In this document: piece by piece, positions 16,687 through 24,893 of the stretch
How positions within the stretch are numbered: the first letter of the stretch is position 1
Layout of the letters: every line of letters begins with the position of its first letter
Source: Rhodopirellula sp. P2
GTDB taxonomy: Bacteria; Planctomycetota; Planctomycetia; Pirellulales; Pirellulaceae
DNA: 64,000 nt
Direction of reading: 5' to 3'
Assembly (NCBI RefSeq): GCF_028768465.1
Contig: NZ_CP118225.1
Span: 2,647,001 to 2,711,000, forward strand
Position numbers and translations under genes: made by a program
The notes under the pieces: model-generated
Database searches by the model: none
Told to the model about the DNA's origin: nothing
The model's input: only the letters and a program-made list of their open reading frames with translations

Positions 16687-17754
16687 GTGATATTGATTCT
16701 GAAAAACGGCGCGACCGACGATCAGATCGACCATGTGATCCAAAAGGTCGAGGCGATGGGGTTCCAAACGCACCTCAGCCGCGGGACGTATCGCACGATC
16801 ATCGGCATGATTGGCGACGAGAGTCTGACCACCGAACAACAGCTTCAATCCATCCCCGGCGTGCAACAAGTCGTTCCTGTTTTGCCCCCTTATAAATTGG
16901 CCTCCCGAGAAGCTCACCCTGAATCCAGCGTCATCGACGTGTCGGGAGTGAAGATCGGTGGAGGCAACCTGGCCATGATCGCTGGGCCGTGCAGCGTCGA
17001 AGATCGCGACCGGATGATGCGGATCGGCGAGAGCGTCGTGAAATCGGGTGCCAACCTGTTTCGCGGGGGAGCTTACAAGCCGCGGACCAGCCCCTACGCG
17101 TTTCAAGGTCTTGGCGAAGCCGGCCTGAAGATCCTGCGGGAAGTGGGCGATGCGTTTGGCGTGCCTGTCGTGACCGAAATCACCGACCCGCGAAACGTGG
17201 AGTTGGTGGCGGAGTACTCGGACATGCTGCAGGTCGGTGCCCGCAACATGCAGAACTTTGTGTTGCTGACCGAGGTTGGGAAATCGGAACGCCCCGTTTT
17301 GCTCAAACGCGGGATGGCCGCCACGATCCAAGACTTGTTGATGAGCGCCGAGTACGTGCTGTCGCAGGGCAATCCCAACGTGGTCCTGTGCGAACGTGGT
17401 ATCAAGAGCTTTGATCCCTCCACTCGCAACCTGTATGACGTCGCTGCTGTGCCAGTCGTCCAAGGGCTGACGCACCTGCCGATCATTGTCGATCCGTCGC
17501 ACGCGACGGGCCGACCTGACTTGATTCCGCCGTGTGCCTTGGCGGGATTGGCCGCGGGTGCCGACGGCGTGCACATCGAAGTCCATGACTGTCCCGAAGA
17601 AGCCAAAAGCGATGGGGCGCAAGCCTTGTTGCCTGAACAATACAACGAGATCGTCGAGAAGATGGCCGCCATGGCCAACCTGCTTGGCAAAACGATTTCG
17701 CCCCTTCCGAATTCAACCACTAACAACACCCCGCCAACCGAGGCCCTCGCGTGA
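16687..17754 (+). CDS. aroF: 3-deoxy-D-arabino-heptulosonate 7-phosphate synthase, type I-beta
   Basis: This enzyme condenses phosphoenolpyruvate and erythrose 4-phosphate, the first step of the shikimate pathway. The 355 residues comprise an N-terminal ferredoxin-like regulatory domain (about 1-75) and a KDO8P/DAHP synthase barrel. Visible motifs are [44 protein letters not shown] and [15 protein letters not shown]. This is the Thermotoga/Bacillus-type layout, in which the N-terminal domain mediates feedback control. The start is GTG at 16687, giving [13 protein letters not shown]; the Shine-Dalgarno is weak. The last four bases overlap the tpiA start (GTGA). The exact symbol (aroF/aroG/aroA) is a naming choice. 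Confidence 0.93.
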   Translation: MILILKNGATDDQIDHVIQKVEAMGFQTHLSRGTYRTIIGMIGDESLTTEQQLQSIPGVQQVVPVLPPYKLASREAHPESSVIDVSGVKIGGGNLAMIAGPCSVEDRDRMMRIGESVVKSGANLFRGGAYKPRTSPYAFQGLGEAGLKILREVGDAFGVPVVTEITDPRNVELVAEYSDMLQVGARNMQNFVLLTEVGKSERPVLLKRGMAATIQDLLMSAEYVLSQGNPNVVLCERGIKSFDPSTRNLYDVAAVPVVQGLTHLPIIVDPSHATGRPDLIPPCALAGLAAGADGVHIEVHDCPEEAKSDGAQALLPEQYNEIVEKMAAMANLLGKTISPLPNSTTNNTPPTEALA

Positions 17755-18515
17755 GTCGTCGCATCCTGATTGCTGGTAACTGGAAAATGAACATGCGTGC
17801 CGAGTCCGGCGCGTCGCTTGCGAAAGGCATTGTCGACGCGGTTGGCAAGTCGCCCGCAGTGGAAGTCGTTTTGTGCCCCCCGTCGCTGTACCTGAGCAGT
17901 GTGGCGGATGCCGTCGCCGGGACTCCCGTCGAACTGGGCGCTCAGAACCTGTACGCCGCCGAAGACGGTGCCTTCACAGGCGAAGTCAACGCGTCGATGT
18001 TGACCGACGTTGGTTGCCGATTTGTGATCTTGGGTCACAGCGAGCGTCGCCAACTGATGGGCGAAACCGACGCTTGCGTCGCGAAAAAGCTGCACGCCGC
18101 CTTGGCTGGCAACTTGGTTCCGATCGTGTGCGTGGGCGAAACGTTGGAACAACGCGAGGCCGATGACACCGAATCGGTCATCGAAACGCAAATTCGCGGA
18201 TCCTTGGAAGGCTTGGACGAGGCACGTGCTGCCAGCATCGTCGTCGCTTACGAGCCTGTTTGGGCGATCGGGACCGGCAAAACGGCCAGCAAAGAGCAAG
18301 CGGAGGCCGTTCACGCCTTCATTCGTGGCCTTTTGGGAAAAATGTTCTCGACCGAAGTCGCCGAACAAATCCGAATTCAGTACGGTGGCAGTGTGAAACC
18401 GGGCAACGCGGAAGAATTGTTGTCCCAACCCAACATCGACGGGGCTCTTGTCGGTGGTGCGAGCTTGAAAGTGGATGATTTCGCTGGAATCATTCAAGCA
18501 GCTCCCTCCGCCTGA
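17751..18515 (+). CDS. tpiA: Triosephosphate isomerase
   Basis: This is the 254-residue glycolytic enzyme that interconverts dihydroxyacetone phosphate and glyceraldehyde 3-phosphate. The substrate-binding Lys is in NWKMN, the catalytic His in LGHSERR, and the catalytic Glu in [15 protein letters not shown] with loop 6 following. The phosphate-binding [12 protein letters not shown] and GALVGGASL are also intact. The start GTG overlaps the stop of the upstream DAHP synthase gene, and secG follows. The tpiA-secG order is common in bacteria. Confidence 0.97.
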   Translation: MSRRILIAGNWKMNMRAESGASLAKGIVDAVGKSPAVEVVLCPPSLYLSSVADAVAGTPVELGAQNLYAAEDGAFTGEVNASMLTDVGCRFVILGHSERRQLMGETDACVAKKLHAALAGNLVPIVCVGETLEQREADDTESVIETQIRGSLEGLDEARAASIVVAYEPVWAIGTGKTASKEQAEAVHAFIRGLLGKMFSTEVAEQIRIQYGGSVKPGNAEELLSQPNIDGALVGGASLKVDDFAGIIQAAPSA

Positions 18516-18567
18516 TCCGACTCTGTTTTCATTCCCACAACCTTTCCATTTCAACGGATTGTTCGCC

Positions 18568-19161
18568 GTGAGTTTCGCTTTCGATTCTTTGCTCCAACCC
18601 GCGTCGTTGGTCAATCACCTGATCCCCACCCTGCCCTTGGCCTCGTTCATGAGTGTCGTTTTGGGTTGGTTGATGGCGTTTTTGTCGGTGTTCTTGATCC
18701 TGTTGATCTTGATCCAACGCGGCAAAGGCGGCGGTTTGACCGGAGCCCTGGGAGGTCCCGGCGGTCAGTCGGCATTCGGCAGCAAGGCTGGTGACACGTT
18801 CACCGTCATCACCGTTGGCACCGCCGCGGTTTGGGCTTTGGTTTGTGCGTTTGCGATGTACCAATTGGGCGCCCACGCCCCCTCGGTTGCGGACACCAAC
18901 GAATCGCAGATTGGGTCCGGACCTGGCGACGATGTTGAAGACATCACCAGTGGTTTGGTTGTGCCAACCGGCGACGATGGAGAGGTCGCCGCGGGAGTCG
19001 GTTCGATCGGAAGTTTGTCCTCAGGCGATGCCGAAGTGGCCGAAATCGAAGCCGCTGTTGAAACCGAGGCCGTTGAGGAAGCTGCTGCAGAGGCCGATGC
19101 CGCTGTCGAAGAAGCTGAGTCGACCGACGCCGAAACCACTTCGGACGAGGAAACTCCGTGA
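18568..19161 (+). CDS. secG: Preprotein translocase subunit SecG with long acidic tail
   Basis: This is the small SecYEG accessory subunit. Two membrane helices are visible (MSVVLGWLMAFLSVFLILLI and TFTVITVGTAAVWALVCAFA). Between them is the family signature IQRGKGGGLTGALGG followed by FGSKAGD. The protein then has a C-terminal tail of about 100 residues dominated by Glu, Ala and Asp, far beyond the usual 75-110 residues. The start is uncertain: GTG at 18568 is used, and ATG at 18649 is a plausible alternative that would begin at the first helix. The next gene (yicC) overlaps its stop by four bases. Confidence 0.85.
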   Translation: MSFAFDSLLQPASLVNHLIPTLPLASFMSVVLGWLMAFLSVFLILLILIQRGKGGGLTGALGGPGGQSAFGSKAGDTFTVITVGTAAVWALVCAFAMYQLGAHAPSVADTNESQIGSGPGDDVEDITSGLVVPTGDDGEVAAGVGSIGSLSSGDAEVAEIEAAVETEAVEEAAAEADAAVEEAESTDAETTSDEETP

Positions 19162-20198
19162 CGCAGGCGTCCCTCAGCACGCAAGCAAATCTCTCTTCGC
19201 CGCAGGGCGGGTCGCCTTACCCGTCGCTGCGCAGCATGACCGGCCAAGGTCGAGGCGAAACGTCTGGTTCCGCTGGTTCGGTCGTCACCGAGATCCGCTC
19301 GGTCAACAATCGCGGCCTGAAAATCATCCTTCGCACCAGTGATTTGGTGTCGGAGTTTGAACCGAAGATCGAATCCTTGGTGCGTCAGCACTTGCATCGC
19401 GGCAGCGTGACCGTCCAGGTTCGCTTCACGCCCCCGCCCGGGGCCGATTTGCCTCGCATCAACACGGAGGCGGTGCGGTCCTACGCGGAGCAATTGGCTC
19501 AGGTGGCGGATTCGTTGGCAATGGGCGATGCGGTGACTTCCACGAACATTGATTTGGCACATCTGATGCAGATGCCAGGTGTGTTGGAATCGCCTTCCGC
19601 CACTTCGCAGGGGCAGTCAGAAGACACGGAAGCTTCAATCGCCAAGTGGGTGTTGATTCAGGAAAGCGTTGGATCGGCGTTGGATCGGTTCAAACAGATG
19701 CGATCCGACGAGGCCATTGCGATGGCCGAATCGATCGAGCAAGACATGACGCTGATCCAGACACGCTGCGAGGAGATCGCCAAACGCAGTCCACAGGTGG
19801 TCGCTCGTTACCAAGAACGGCTTCGCGAACGCATTGAGAAGGCGTTGGCGGACAACGGATTGTCGGTGGGCGACCCGGTGGATTTGATTCGCGAAGTCCA
19901 GTTGTTTGCAGATCGTTCGGACATCAGCGAGGAACTGACCCGTTTGGGCAGTCACTTGGGGCTGATGCGAGCCGTTTTGGTCGGTGACTCCGATTCGGAC
20001 GCGGCCAATGCCACCGCCGGGGATTCGGCCAGTCGCGGTGAAGCGGTTGGCAGGAAGCTTGATTTCATCATTCAAGAACTCAATCGCGAAACCAACACCA
20101 TCGGCAGCAAAGCCGGGGACGCGGAAATCGCCGAGCATGTGGTGGAGATCAAGTGCGCGATCGAACGCATGCGTGAACTCGTGCAGAATCTGGAGTAG
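19158..20198 (+). CDS. yicC: YicC/YloC family endoribonuclease-like protein
   Basis: This 346-residue member of the YicC family has the N-terminal SMTGQGRGE...VVTEIRSVNNRGLKI pattern. It also has FEPKIESLVRQHLHRGSVTV and the C-terminal hallmark NTIGSKAGDAEIAEHVVEIK with MRELVQNLE at the end. E. coli YicC is an endoribonuclease acting on RNA; no activity can be shown here. It lies between secG (4-base overlap) and gmk (8-base gap), and yicC-gmk-rpoZ is a common order. Confidence 0.9.
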   Translation: MTQASLSTQANLSSPQGGSPYPSLRSMTGQGRGETSGSAGSVVTEIRSVNNRGLKIILRTSDLVSEFEPKIESLVRQHLHRGSVTVQVRFTPPPGADLPRINTEAVRSYAEQLAQVADSLAMGDAVTSTNIDLAHLMQMPGVLESPSATSQGQSEDTEASIAKWVLIQESVGSALDRFKQMRSDEAIAMAESIEQDMTLIQTRCEEIAKRSPQVVARYQERLRERIEKALADNGLSVGDPVDLIREVQLFADRSDISEELTRLGSHLGLMRAVLVGDSDSDAANATAGDSASRGEAVGRKLDFIIQELNRETNTIGSKAGDAEIAEHVVEIKCAIERMRELVQNLE

Positions 20199-20206
20199 CC
20201 GTCGGT

Positions 20207-20836
20207 ATGAACGATCCAGCCAACCAACACGCCGACGAAACCACCCATCCGGGGAGGTTGGTCATTGTCTCCGGTCCCAGCGGCGCGGGAAAATCGACTG
20301 TTGTCAAGGAATTGATGAAACGCTGCGACGTGCCGTTGCAACTCAGTGTTTCCGCGACGACTCGCGAGCCACGTCCGGGAGAAATCCACGGCAGGGACTA
20401 CTTTTTCCTGTCCCACGAAGAATTCGAGCGTCGTCGAAAGACGGACGACTTTGTGGAATGCAAGCAGGTTTTCAGCCTGGGACAGTGGTACGGGACCCTG
20501 AAAGATCAAGTTGCCACTGGCCTGAATGCCGGGAAATGGGTAATTTTAGAGATTGATGTGCAAGGTGCGATGGCGGTCCTGGATGATCCGCATTATCGCC
20601 CCGTGACGATCTTTGTGCATCCTGGCAGCATGGAAGAGTTGGAGCGACGGTTGCGAAATCGTGGCACTGAATCAGAATCTGCCTTGATTGCTCGACTGGA
20701 AACCGCGGCGGCTGAGATGCAATGCATGAGCCGCTATCAATACGAAATCATCAATGAATCGGTTGACAATGCTGTCACCGAAATTTGCCAGATCTTACTG
20801 GATCAAAGGAAAACGACGCCGTGCTCGAAGAACTGA
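20207..20836 (+). CDS. gmk: Guanylate kinase
   Basis: This 209-residue enzyme phosphorylates GMP to GDP. The P-loop is SGPSGAGKSTVVKEL at about residues 24-38. GMP-binding elements follow in SVSATTREPRPGEIHGRDYFF and FVECKQVFSLGQWYGT, with the LID-type region RLRNRGTESESALIARL. A short N-terminal extension of about 18 polar residues precedes the core. Its last 16 bases overlap rpoZ. Confidence 0.96.
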   Translation: MNDPANQHADETTHPGRLVIVSGPSGAGKSTVVKELMKRCDVPLQLSVSATTREPRPGEIHGRDYFFLSHEEFERRRKTDDFVECKQVFSLGQWYGTLKDQVATGLNAGKWVILEIDVQGAMAVLDDPHYRPVTIFVHPGSMEELERRLRNRGTESESALIARLETAAAEMQCMSRYQYEIINESVDNAVTEICQILLDQRKTTPCSKN

Positions 20837-21093
20837 AAGAAGAAGAAATCGTCAACAAGATCGGTGGCCGTTTCAAACTCAGCACCCTGATCCAAAAACG
20901 ACTCGTCCAGCTCAACCAGGGCAGCCGTGCGTTGGTCAGCGTGGACACACACGACAAAATGTCGATTGTGCTGCAAGAGATCGTGCAAGACAAAATTTTC
21001 CTGAACATGGAAAACGAAATCGAAACGGTCGGCGATCTCGATGCCATTGTGGCCGCCAGCGAAGCACCTGAGCTGGATCCGTCGGACTTGTAA
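20821..21093 (+). CDS. rpoZ: DNA-directed RNA polymerase omega subunit
   Basis: This 90-residue protein is identified mainly by position after gmk and by the omega-like core IVNKIGGRFKLSTLIQKRLVQLNQGSRALV, in which KxxLxxxxxKR..QL..G is the family pattern. Omega helps assemble the RNA polymerase beta-prime subunit. GTG at 20821 is chosen because AAAGGA lies ten bases upstream. A TTG at 20785 would add 12 residues lying inside the gmk frame. Its stop TAA shares a base with the next ATG (TAATG). Confidence 0.82.
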   Translation: MLEELKEEEIVNKIGGRFKLSTLIQKRLVQLNQGSRALVSVDTHDKMSIVLQEIVQDKIFLNMENEIETVGDLDAIVAASEAPELDPSDL

Positions 21094-21644
21094 TGGAACC
21101 CAAGCCGCAGCGAATTCTGTTGACGATTGGAGGCGGAATCGCTGCGTACAAAGCGGCCGACCTGTGCAGTAAATTGGCTCAGGCCGGTTATCAGGTCCAG
21201 GTCGTCACCTCGCGGGCGGCGACCGAATTCATCGGCGACGCCACTTTGGCGGCGCTCTCTGGTCGCCCGGTCGTTCACGATGTGTTCGACCCCCGTTTCC
21301 CGCTGGGCAGCCACATTGAGCTGACACGGGGAATCGACGCGATGATCGTGGCGCCGGCGACAGCGAATCTCTTGGCCCAGTTTGCCCAGGGGATGGCGGC
21401 TGATCTGATCAGCACCCTGTATCTGCAAAACACCAGCCCTGTGTTGCTGGCACCCGCGATGAGCGATCCGATGTGGAGCCACCGCGCCGTTCAGCGGAAC
21501 GTGCAGACGCTTCGGGAGGACGGTTGTCATTTGGTCGGCCCGGAAGACGGTTGGCTGAGTTGCCGTGTCAAAGGCACCGGTCGAATGAGCGAACCAGTTG
21601 ATCTTTTGCTGGCGTTGGAGTCGGTGCTGAAAGATCACTGCTGA
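21093..21644 (+). CDS. coaC: Phosphopantothenoylcysteine decarboxylase (CoaC flavoprotein), single-domain
   Basis: This 183-residue FMN-dependent flavoprotein corresponds to the N-terminal CoaC half of CoaBC in coenzyme A synthesis. Visible features are LLTIGGGIAAYKAADLCSKL (FMN site), the active-site His in GSHIELTRG, APATANLLAQFAQGMAADL, the PAMSDPMW motif and the substrate-clamp segment SCRVKGTGRMSEP. The usual C-terminal CoaB synthetase domain is absent: the frame stops right after the CoaC fold. CoaB must be encoded elsewhere if the pathway is complete. It is the last gene of the overlapping run. Confidence 0.9.
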   Translation: MEPKPQRILLTIGGGIAAYKAADLCSKLAQAGYQVQVVTSRAATEFIGDATLAALSGRPVVHDVFDPRFPLGSHIELTRGIDAMIVAPATANLLAQFAQGMAADLISTLYLQNTSPVLLAPAMSDPMWSHRAVQRNVQTLREDGCHLVGPEDGWLSCRVKGTGRMSEPVDLLLALESVLKDHC

Positions 21645-22021
21645 AATCGGTCAACCCAGTTCTTCGAGAACCCGGGTCTGTGATCCCGAAATCGTGAGCT
21701 CTCGATTCATGCGACAATCCGTCACTCATGAAATCGGTTGCAGAGAGTTTTGGCAATGACATCGCGAACCAGATCTTTGGCACAATTCTGGTGGAGGAGA
21801 GCGACTAGGATTGAATGCTCGTTTCCTCGAGAACCGATCTTTTCTAAACAGCTGAATCCTCCCGGAAGCGGCAACCATTTTCGCAAAACGATCGCCACGG
21901 ATCAAAAGTGAGACTGGAGTTTCCGGCGTTCCAACGGTTCAATGATTGTCTCTGGCTTGGGATTTCCCAGGCGAGTTGCACTGCGTCTCGCGTTTCACCA
22001 TCGAGTTATTGAATAGCTTTC
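21645..22021. other. Intergenic region, nothing recognised
   Basis: No gene, tRNA, strong hairpin or repeat was seen in these 377 bp between coaC and the pyrophosphatase gene. It must hold the promoter of the latter, but no -35/-10 pair stands out. Confidence 0.4.
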
Positions 22022-23677
22022 ATGACGGTCCACGTTTTTGGTCACCGCAATCCGGACACGGATGCGATCTGCAGTGCTTTGGCCTACGCTGATTTTCTTC
22101 GCCGAACGACTCGTCCCGATGCGGTTGCGGCTTGCTGCGGTCCGCCCAATCAGCGGACCGAATTCGCGTTGCGAAAAGCGAAGCTGGCGGCTCCTAAAAT
22201 CATCATGGATGTTCGGCCGGAGCTGGAGGACATCTGCAATCGAGATGTGGTGGTGGCACGCACATCGGATGTGTTTTACGAAGTCTACGAACGAATGGAC
22301 GAGCATGAGCTGCGGGCCATTCCCGTGTTGGACGACAACGATCAATTGATCGGATTGGTCACGTTGCTGGATCTGTTGGAACTGGTTTTTCAGGGCGGCG
22401 TGGACCCCTACCGTTCGCGTGAAGTTCACACGAACCTCGACAAAGTGGTTTCGGTGTTGGGCGGATCGTACCAGCACTCCGTGGATTCCGGCCTCAACGA
22501 GGACATGATCCTGACCGTGGGCGCGATGAGTGCGGGCGGATTCTGTGAGCGGATGAAGCAGTTCCCCTCCGATCGGTTGCTGGTGGTCAGTGGTGACCGT
22601 CCGACGATTCAGTTGCCCGCGCTCGAGATGGGAGTGCGTGGGTTGGTGGTGACCGGCGGTTATCAGTTGTCCAGCGGGTTGATGGAGCTTGCTCGCGGGC
22701 GTGGCGTGACGGTCATCAACAGCCCCTTTGACACAGCCACGACGACGATGCGGATCAAAGCCGCTCAGTTGATTGAAGAGGTCATCACGCGTGACTTTCT
22801 AGCGCTTTCGGCGAAGCTGCCGGTTGCCGCGGCCAAGCAGCAAATCTACCGCTCGGCACAAACGGTCTTTCCGGTGGTCGACAATCAGAAACTGATTGGG
22901 GTGCTGAGCAAGTCGGACATGGTTCACCCGCCCCGGCCTCAGTTGGTGCTGGTCGATCACAACGAAATCGGACAGGCGGTCGAGGGGGCAGAGGATTCTG
23001 ACATCGTGGAAGTGCTGGATCATCACCGGCTTGGCGGTTCATTGAAATCCACCGGGCCGATCCGGTTCATCATGGATCCGGTTGGATCGACGTGCACCCT
23101 GGTGGCACGCATGTTTCGACAAGAAGGTTTGAAGCCGGAACCCGGGATGGCGCTGTGCATGGCTTCGGGAATCATCAGCGACACGTTGTATTTGCGATCA
23201 CCGACCACCACCGATGTCGATCGCGATCTGTTGGCTTGGCTGCAGGAATTCTGCACGGTGGAATTGGCTGACTACGCCAATGAGTTCTTCGAAATTGGTT
23301 CGGCGCTTCGATCTTGCACGCCGGACAAAGTGGTTCGTGAAGACTGCAAGCAATTCGAAGAGAACGGGCGTCGATTCTCGATTTCGCAAATTGAAGAAAT
23401 TGGTTTGGATCTGTTTTGGGAACGGCAGGCCGAATTGAGTCAGGCGTTGGTCCGTCTCTCTGAAGAGCAGGGGCTGGAGTTTTCGGCTTTGTTGGTGACG
23501 GATATTTCGAGCAACGGGAGTTTGTTGCTGATGAGCAGCGAGCCCGATGGTTGGGAGGAGATCAATTACCCTCAGCTCGAGGATCGATTGTATAAATTGG
23601 ACAACGTCGTCAGTCGCAAAAAACAATTGTTACCGCTGATCAGCAGTCTGCTGGAGCATTCACCCGAACCCACGTGA
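22022..23677 (+). CDS. ppaC: Family II (Mn-dependent) inorganic pyrophosphatase with CBS and DRTGG insert
   Basis: This 551-residue enzyme hydrolyses pyrophosphate with a DHH-type metal site. The N-terminal part holds FGHRNPDTDAICSALAYA, then a CBS domain (VVVARTSDVFYEVYERM...RAIPVLDDNDQLIGLVTLLDL). A DRTGG-like insert and a second CBS follow (TVFPVVDNQKLIGVLSKSDM). The DHH core resumes with VLVDHNEIGQAV, VEVLDHHRLGG and SGIISDTLYLRSPTTTDVD. This split arrangement is that of CBS-PPases, which are regulated by adenine nucleotides. The frame is intact. A small membrane protein gene follows after 7 bp. Confidence 0.93.
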   Translation: MTVHVFGHRNPDTDAICSALAYADFLRRTTRPDAVAACCGPPNQRTEFALRKAKLAAPKIIMDVRPELEDICNRDVVVARTSDVFYEVYERMDEHELRAIPVLDDNDQLIGLVTLLDLLELVFQGGVDPYRSREVHTNLDKVVSVLGGSYQHSVDSGLNEDMILTVGAMSAGGFCERMKQFPSDRLLVVSGDRPTIQLPALEMGVRGLVVTGGYQLSSGLMELARGRGVTVINSPFDTATTTMRIKAAQLIEEVITRDFLALSAKLPVAAAKQQIYRSAQTVFPVVDNQKLIGVLSKSDMVHPPRPQLVLVDHNEIGQAVEGAEDSDIVEVLDHHRLGGSLKSTGPIRFIMDPVGSTCTLVARMFRQEGLKPEPGMALCMASGIISDTLYLRSPTTTDVDRDLLAWLQEFCTVELADYANEFFEIGSALRSCTPDKVVREDCKQFEENGRRFSISQIEEIGLDLFWERQAELSQALVRLSEEQGLEFSALLVTDISSNGSLLLMSSEPDGWEEINYPQLEDRLYKLDNVVSRKKQLLPLISSLLEHSPEPT

Positions 23678-23684
23678 GCCCGTC

Positions 23685-24044
23685 ATGCAGTTTCGCATCG
23701 CCCATTTGATCTTGGCGTTGACGTGGGCTGCGATTGTTTTCGCATTGGTTCGATTTCACATGGTGTTCTGGGTGGCACTCTGTCCAGTGACCATCGGGCC
23801 GTTGGCCGGGAGAGCCGCATCAGGAACCCTCGAAGGCATGGTGCTGGGGCTTCTGTCAACGATGTTTTGGTGCTTCCTCGCGTCGGTATTCGCAGGCATG
23901 GTGCTCGCATCGTTTGCTGTGGCGGCGTTTCTTCAAGGCTTGGGGTTGGACACTCCGGTGGGGCTCGTGATCGGTCTGGCGGGTTTCTATTCACTGATCA
24001 GTTTGTTTGCTGGGTACATTGGTGGTCGCATTGCGATCGCGTGA
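23685..24044 (+). CDS. Small hypothetical membrane protein
   Basis: This 119-residue, strongly hydrophobic protein has about four membrane helices (MQFRIAHLILALTWAAIVFA at the start, then about 26-45, 50-85 and 88-117). Gly-rich helices such as GLVIGLAGFYSLISLFAGYI are visible. I do not recognise a family. It begins 7 bp after the pyrophosphatase gene and is probably co-transcribed with it, but no functional link is evident. Confidence 0.65.
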   Translation: MQFRIAHLILALTWAAIVFALVRFHMVFWVALCPVTIGPLAGRAASGTLEGMVLGLLSTMFWCFLASVFAGMVLASFAVAAFLQGLGLDTPVGLVIGLAGFYSLISLFAGYIGGRIAIA

Positions 24045-24113
24045 GTTGACGGATGCGATTGTTGGCGTGATGTTCCAGCACAAGTTCCACTTTCCTTTGT
24101 TGCGAGGCTCAAG

Positions 24114-24893
24114 ATGGCTCGATGGCCCGGTGTGAAGCTCTTTGATTTGTCCGGTCGGTCCGCGCTCGTCACCGGAGGTTCCAAGGGTCTGGGCGAAGCG
24201 ATGGCGGCGGGGCTTGCCTCCGCGGGGGCCAACGTTTGTTTGGTCAGTCGCAACGAACAGCAGGCGTCTGAGGCGGCTCAAAGGATCGCGGAGGAATACC
24301 CTGTGGAAGCGATCGGCATCGGCGCAGATGTGACCGTCGAAAGCGATGTCGTTGAGATGGTGCAGCGATGCGTCGATCAATTCTCGGGCTTGGATGTGCT
24401 GATCAACAGTGCCGGCATCAACGTGCGAGGTTCCATTGATGAGCTGACGCTCGAACAGTTCCGGCAGGTTCAGGCAACGAACGTCGACGGCATGTGGTTG
24501 TGCTGCAAACACGCCAGTCAGGTGATGAAGTCCAGCGGTGCCGGTCGGATCATCAACCTGGCCAGCACACTTGGGTTGGTGGGGTTGGCCAACCGGACAC
24601 CCTATGCATCCAGCAAGGGGGCGGTGGTGCAGATGACGCGTGCGTTGGGTTTGGAATTGGCGCCCCACAACGTGACCGTCAATGCGATTTGTCCCGGGCC
24701 GTTTCTAACCCCGATGAACGTGCCGATCGCTGAGTCAGAAGAGGCCAAGAAATTCATTGTTGGGGCAACGGCCCTGGAACGCTGGGGAGAAATGCAAGAG
24801 ATCCAAGGGGCGGCAATCTTCCTCGCCAGCGACGCGTCGAGCTACATGACGGGCAGCATGCTGACGGTCGATGGAGGTTGGACGGCCCGCTGA
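24114..24893 (+). CDS. Short-chain dehydrogenase/reductase (SDR)
   Basis: This 259-residue classical SDR has the cofactor motif TGGSKGLGEAMA (about residues 19-30), NSAGIN in place of the usual NNAG, the catalytic Ser in NLASTLGLVG, and the YASSKGAV Tyr-Lys pair. PGPFLTPMN and the C-terminal LTVDGGWTAR are typical of FabG-like or gluconate-5-dehydrogenase-like enzymes. The substrate cannot be read from sequence. An NAD(P)-dependent sugar or ketoacyl oxidoreductase is the likely role. The 906-bp repeat array begins directly after it. Confidence 0.88.
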   Translation: MARWPGVKLFDLSGRSALVTGGSKGLGEAMAAGLASAGANVCLVSRNEQQASEAAQRIAEEYPVEAIGIGADVTVESDVVEMVQRCVDQFSGLDVLINSAGINVRGSIDELTLEQFRQVQATNVDGMWLCCKHASQVMKSSGAGRIINLASTLGLVGLANRTPYASSKGAVVQMTRALGLELAPHNVTVNAICPGPFLTPMNVPIAESEEAKKFIVGATALERWGEMQEIQGAAIFLASDASSYMTGSMLTVDGGWTAR

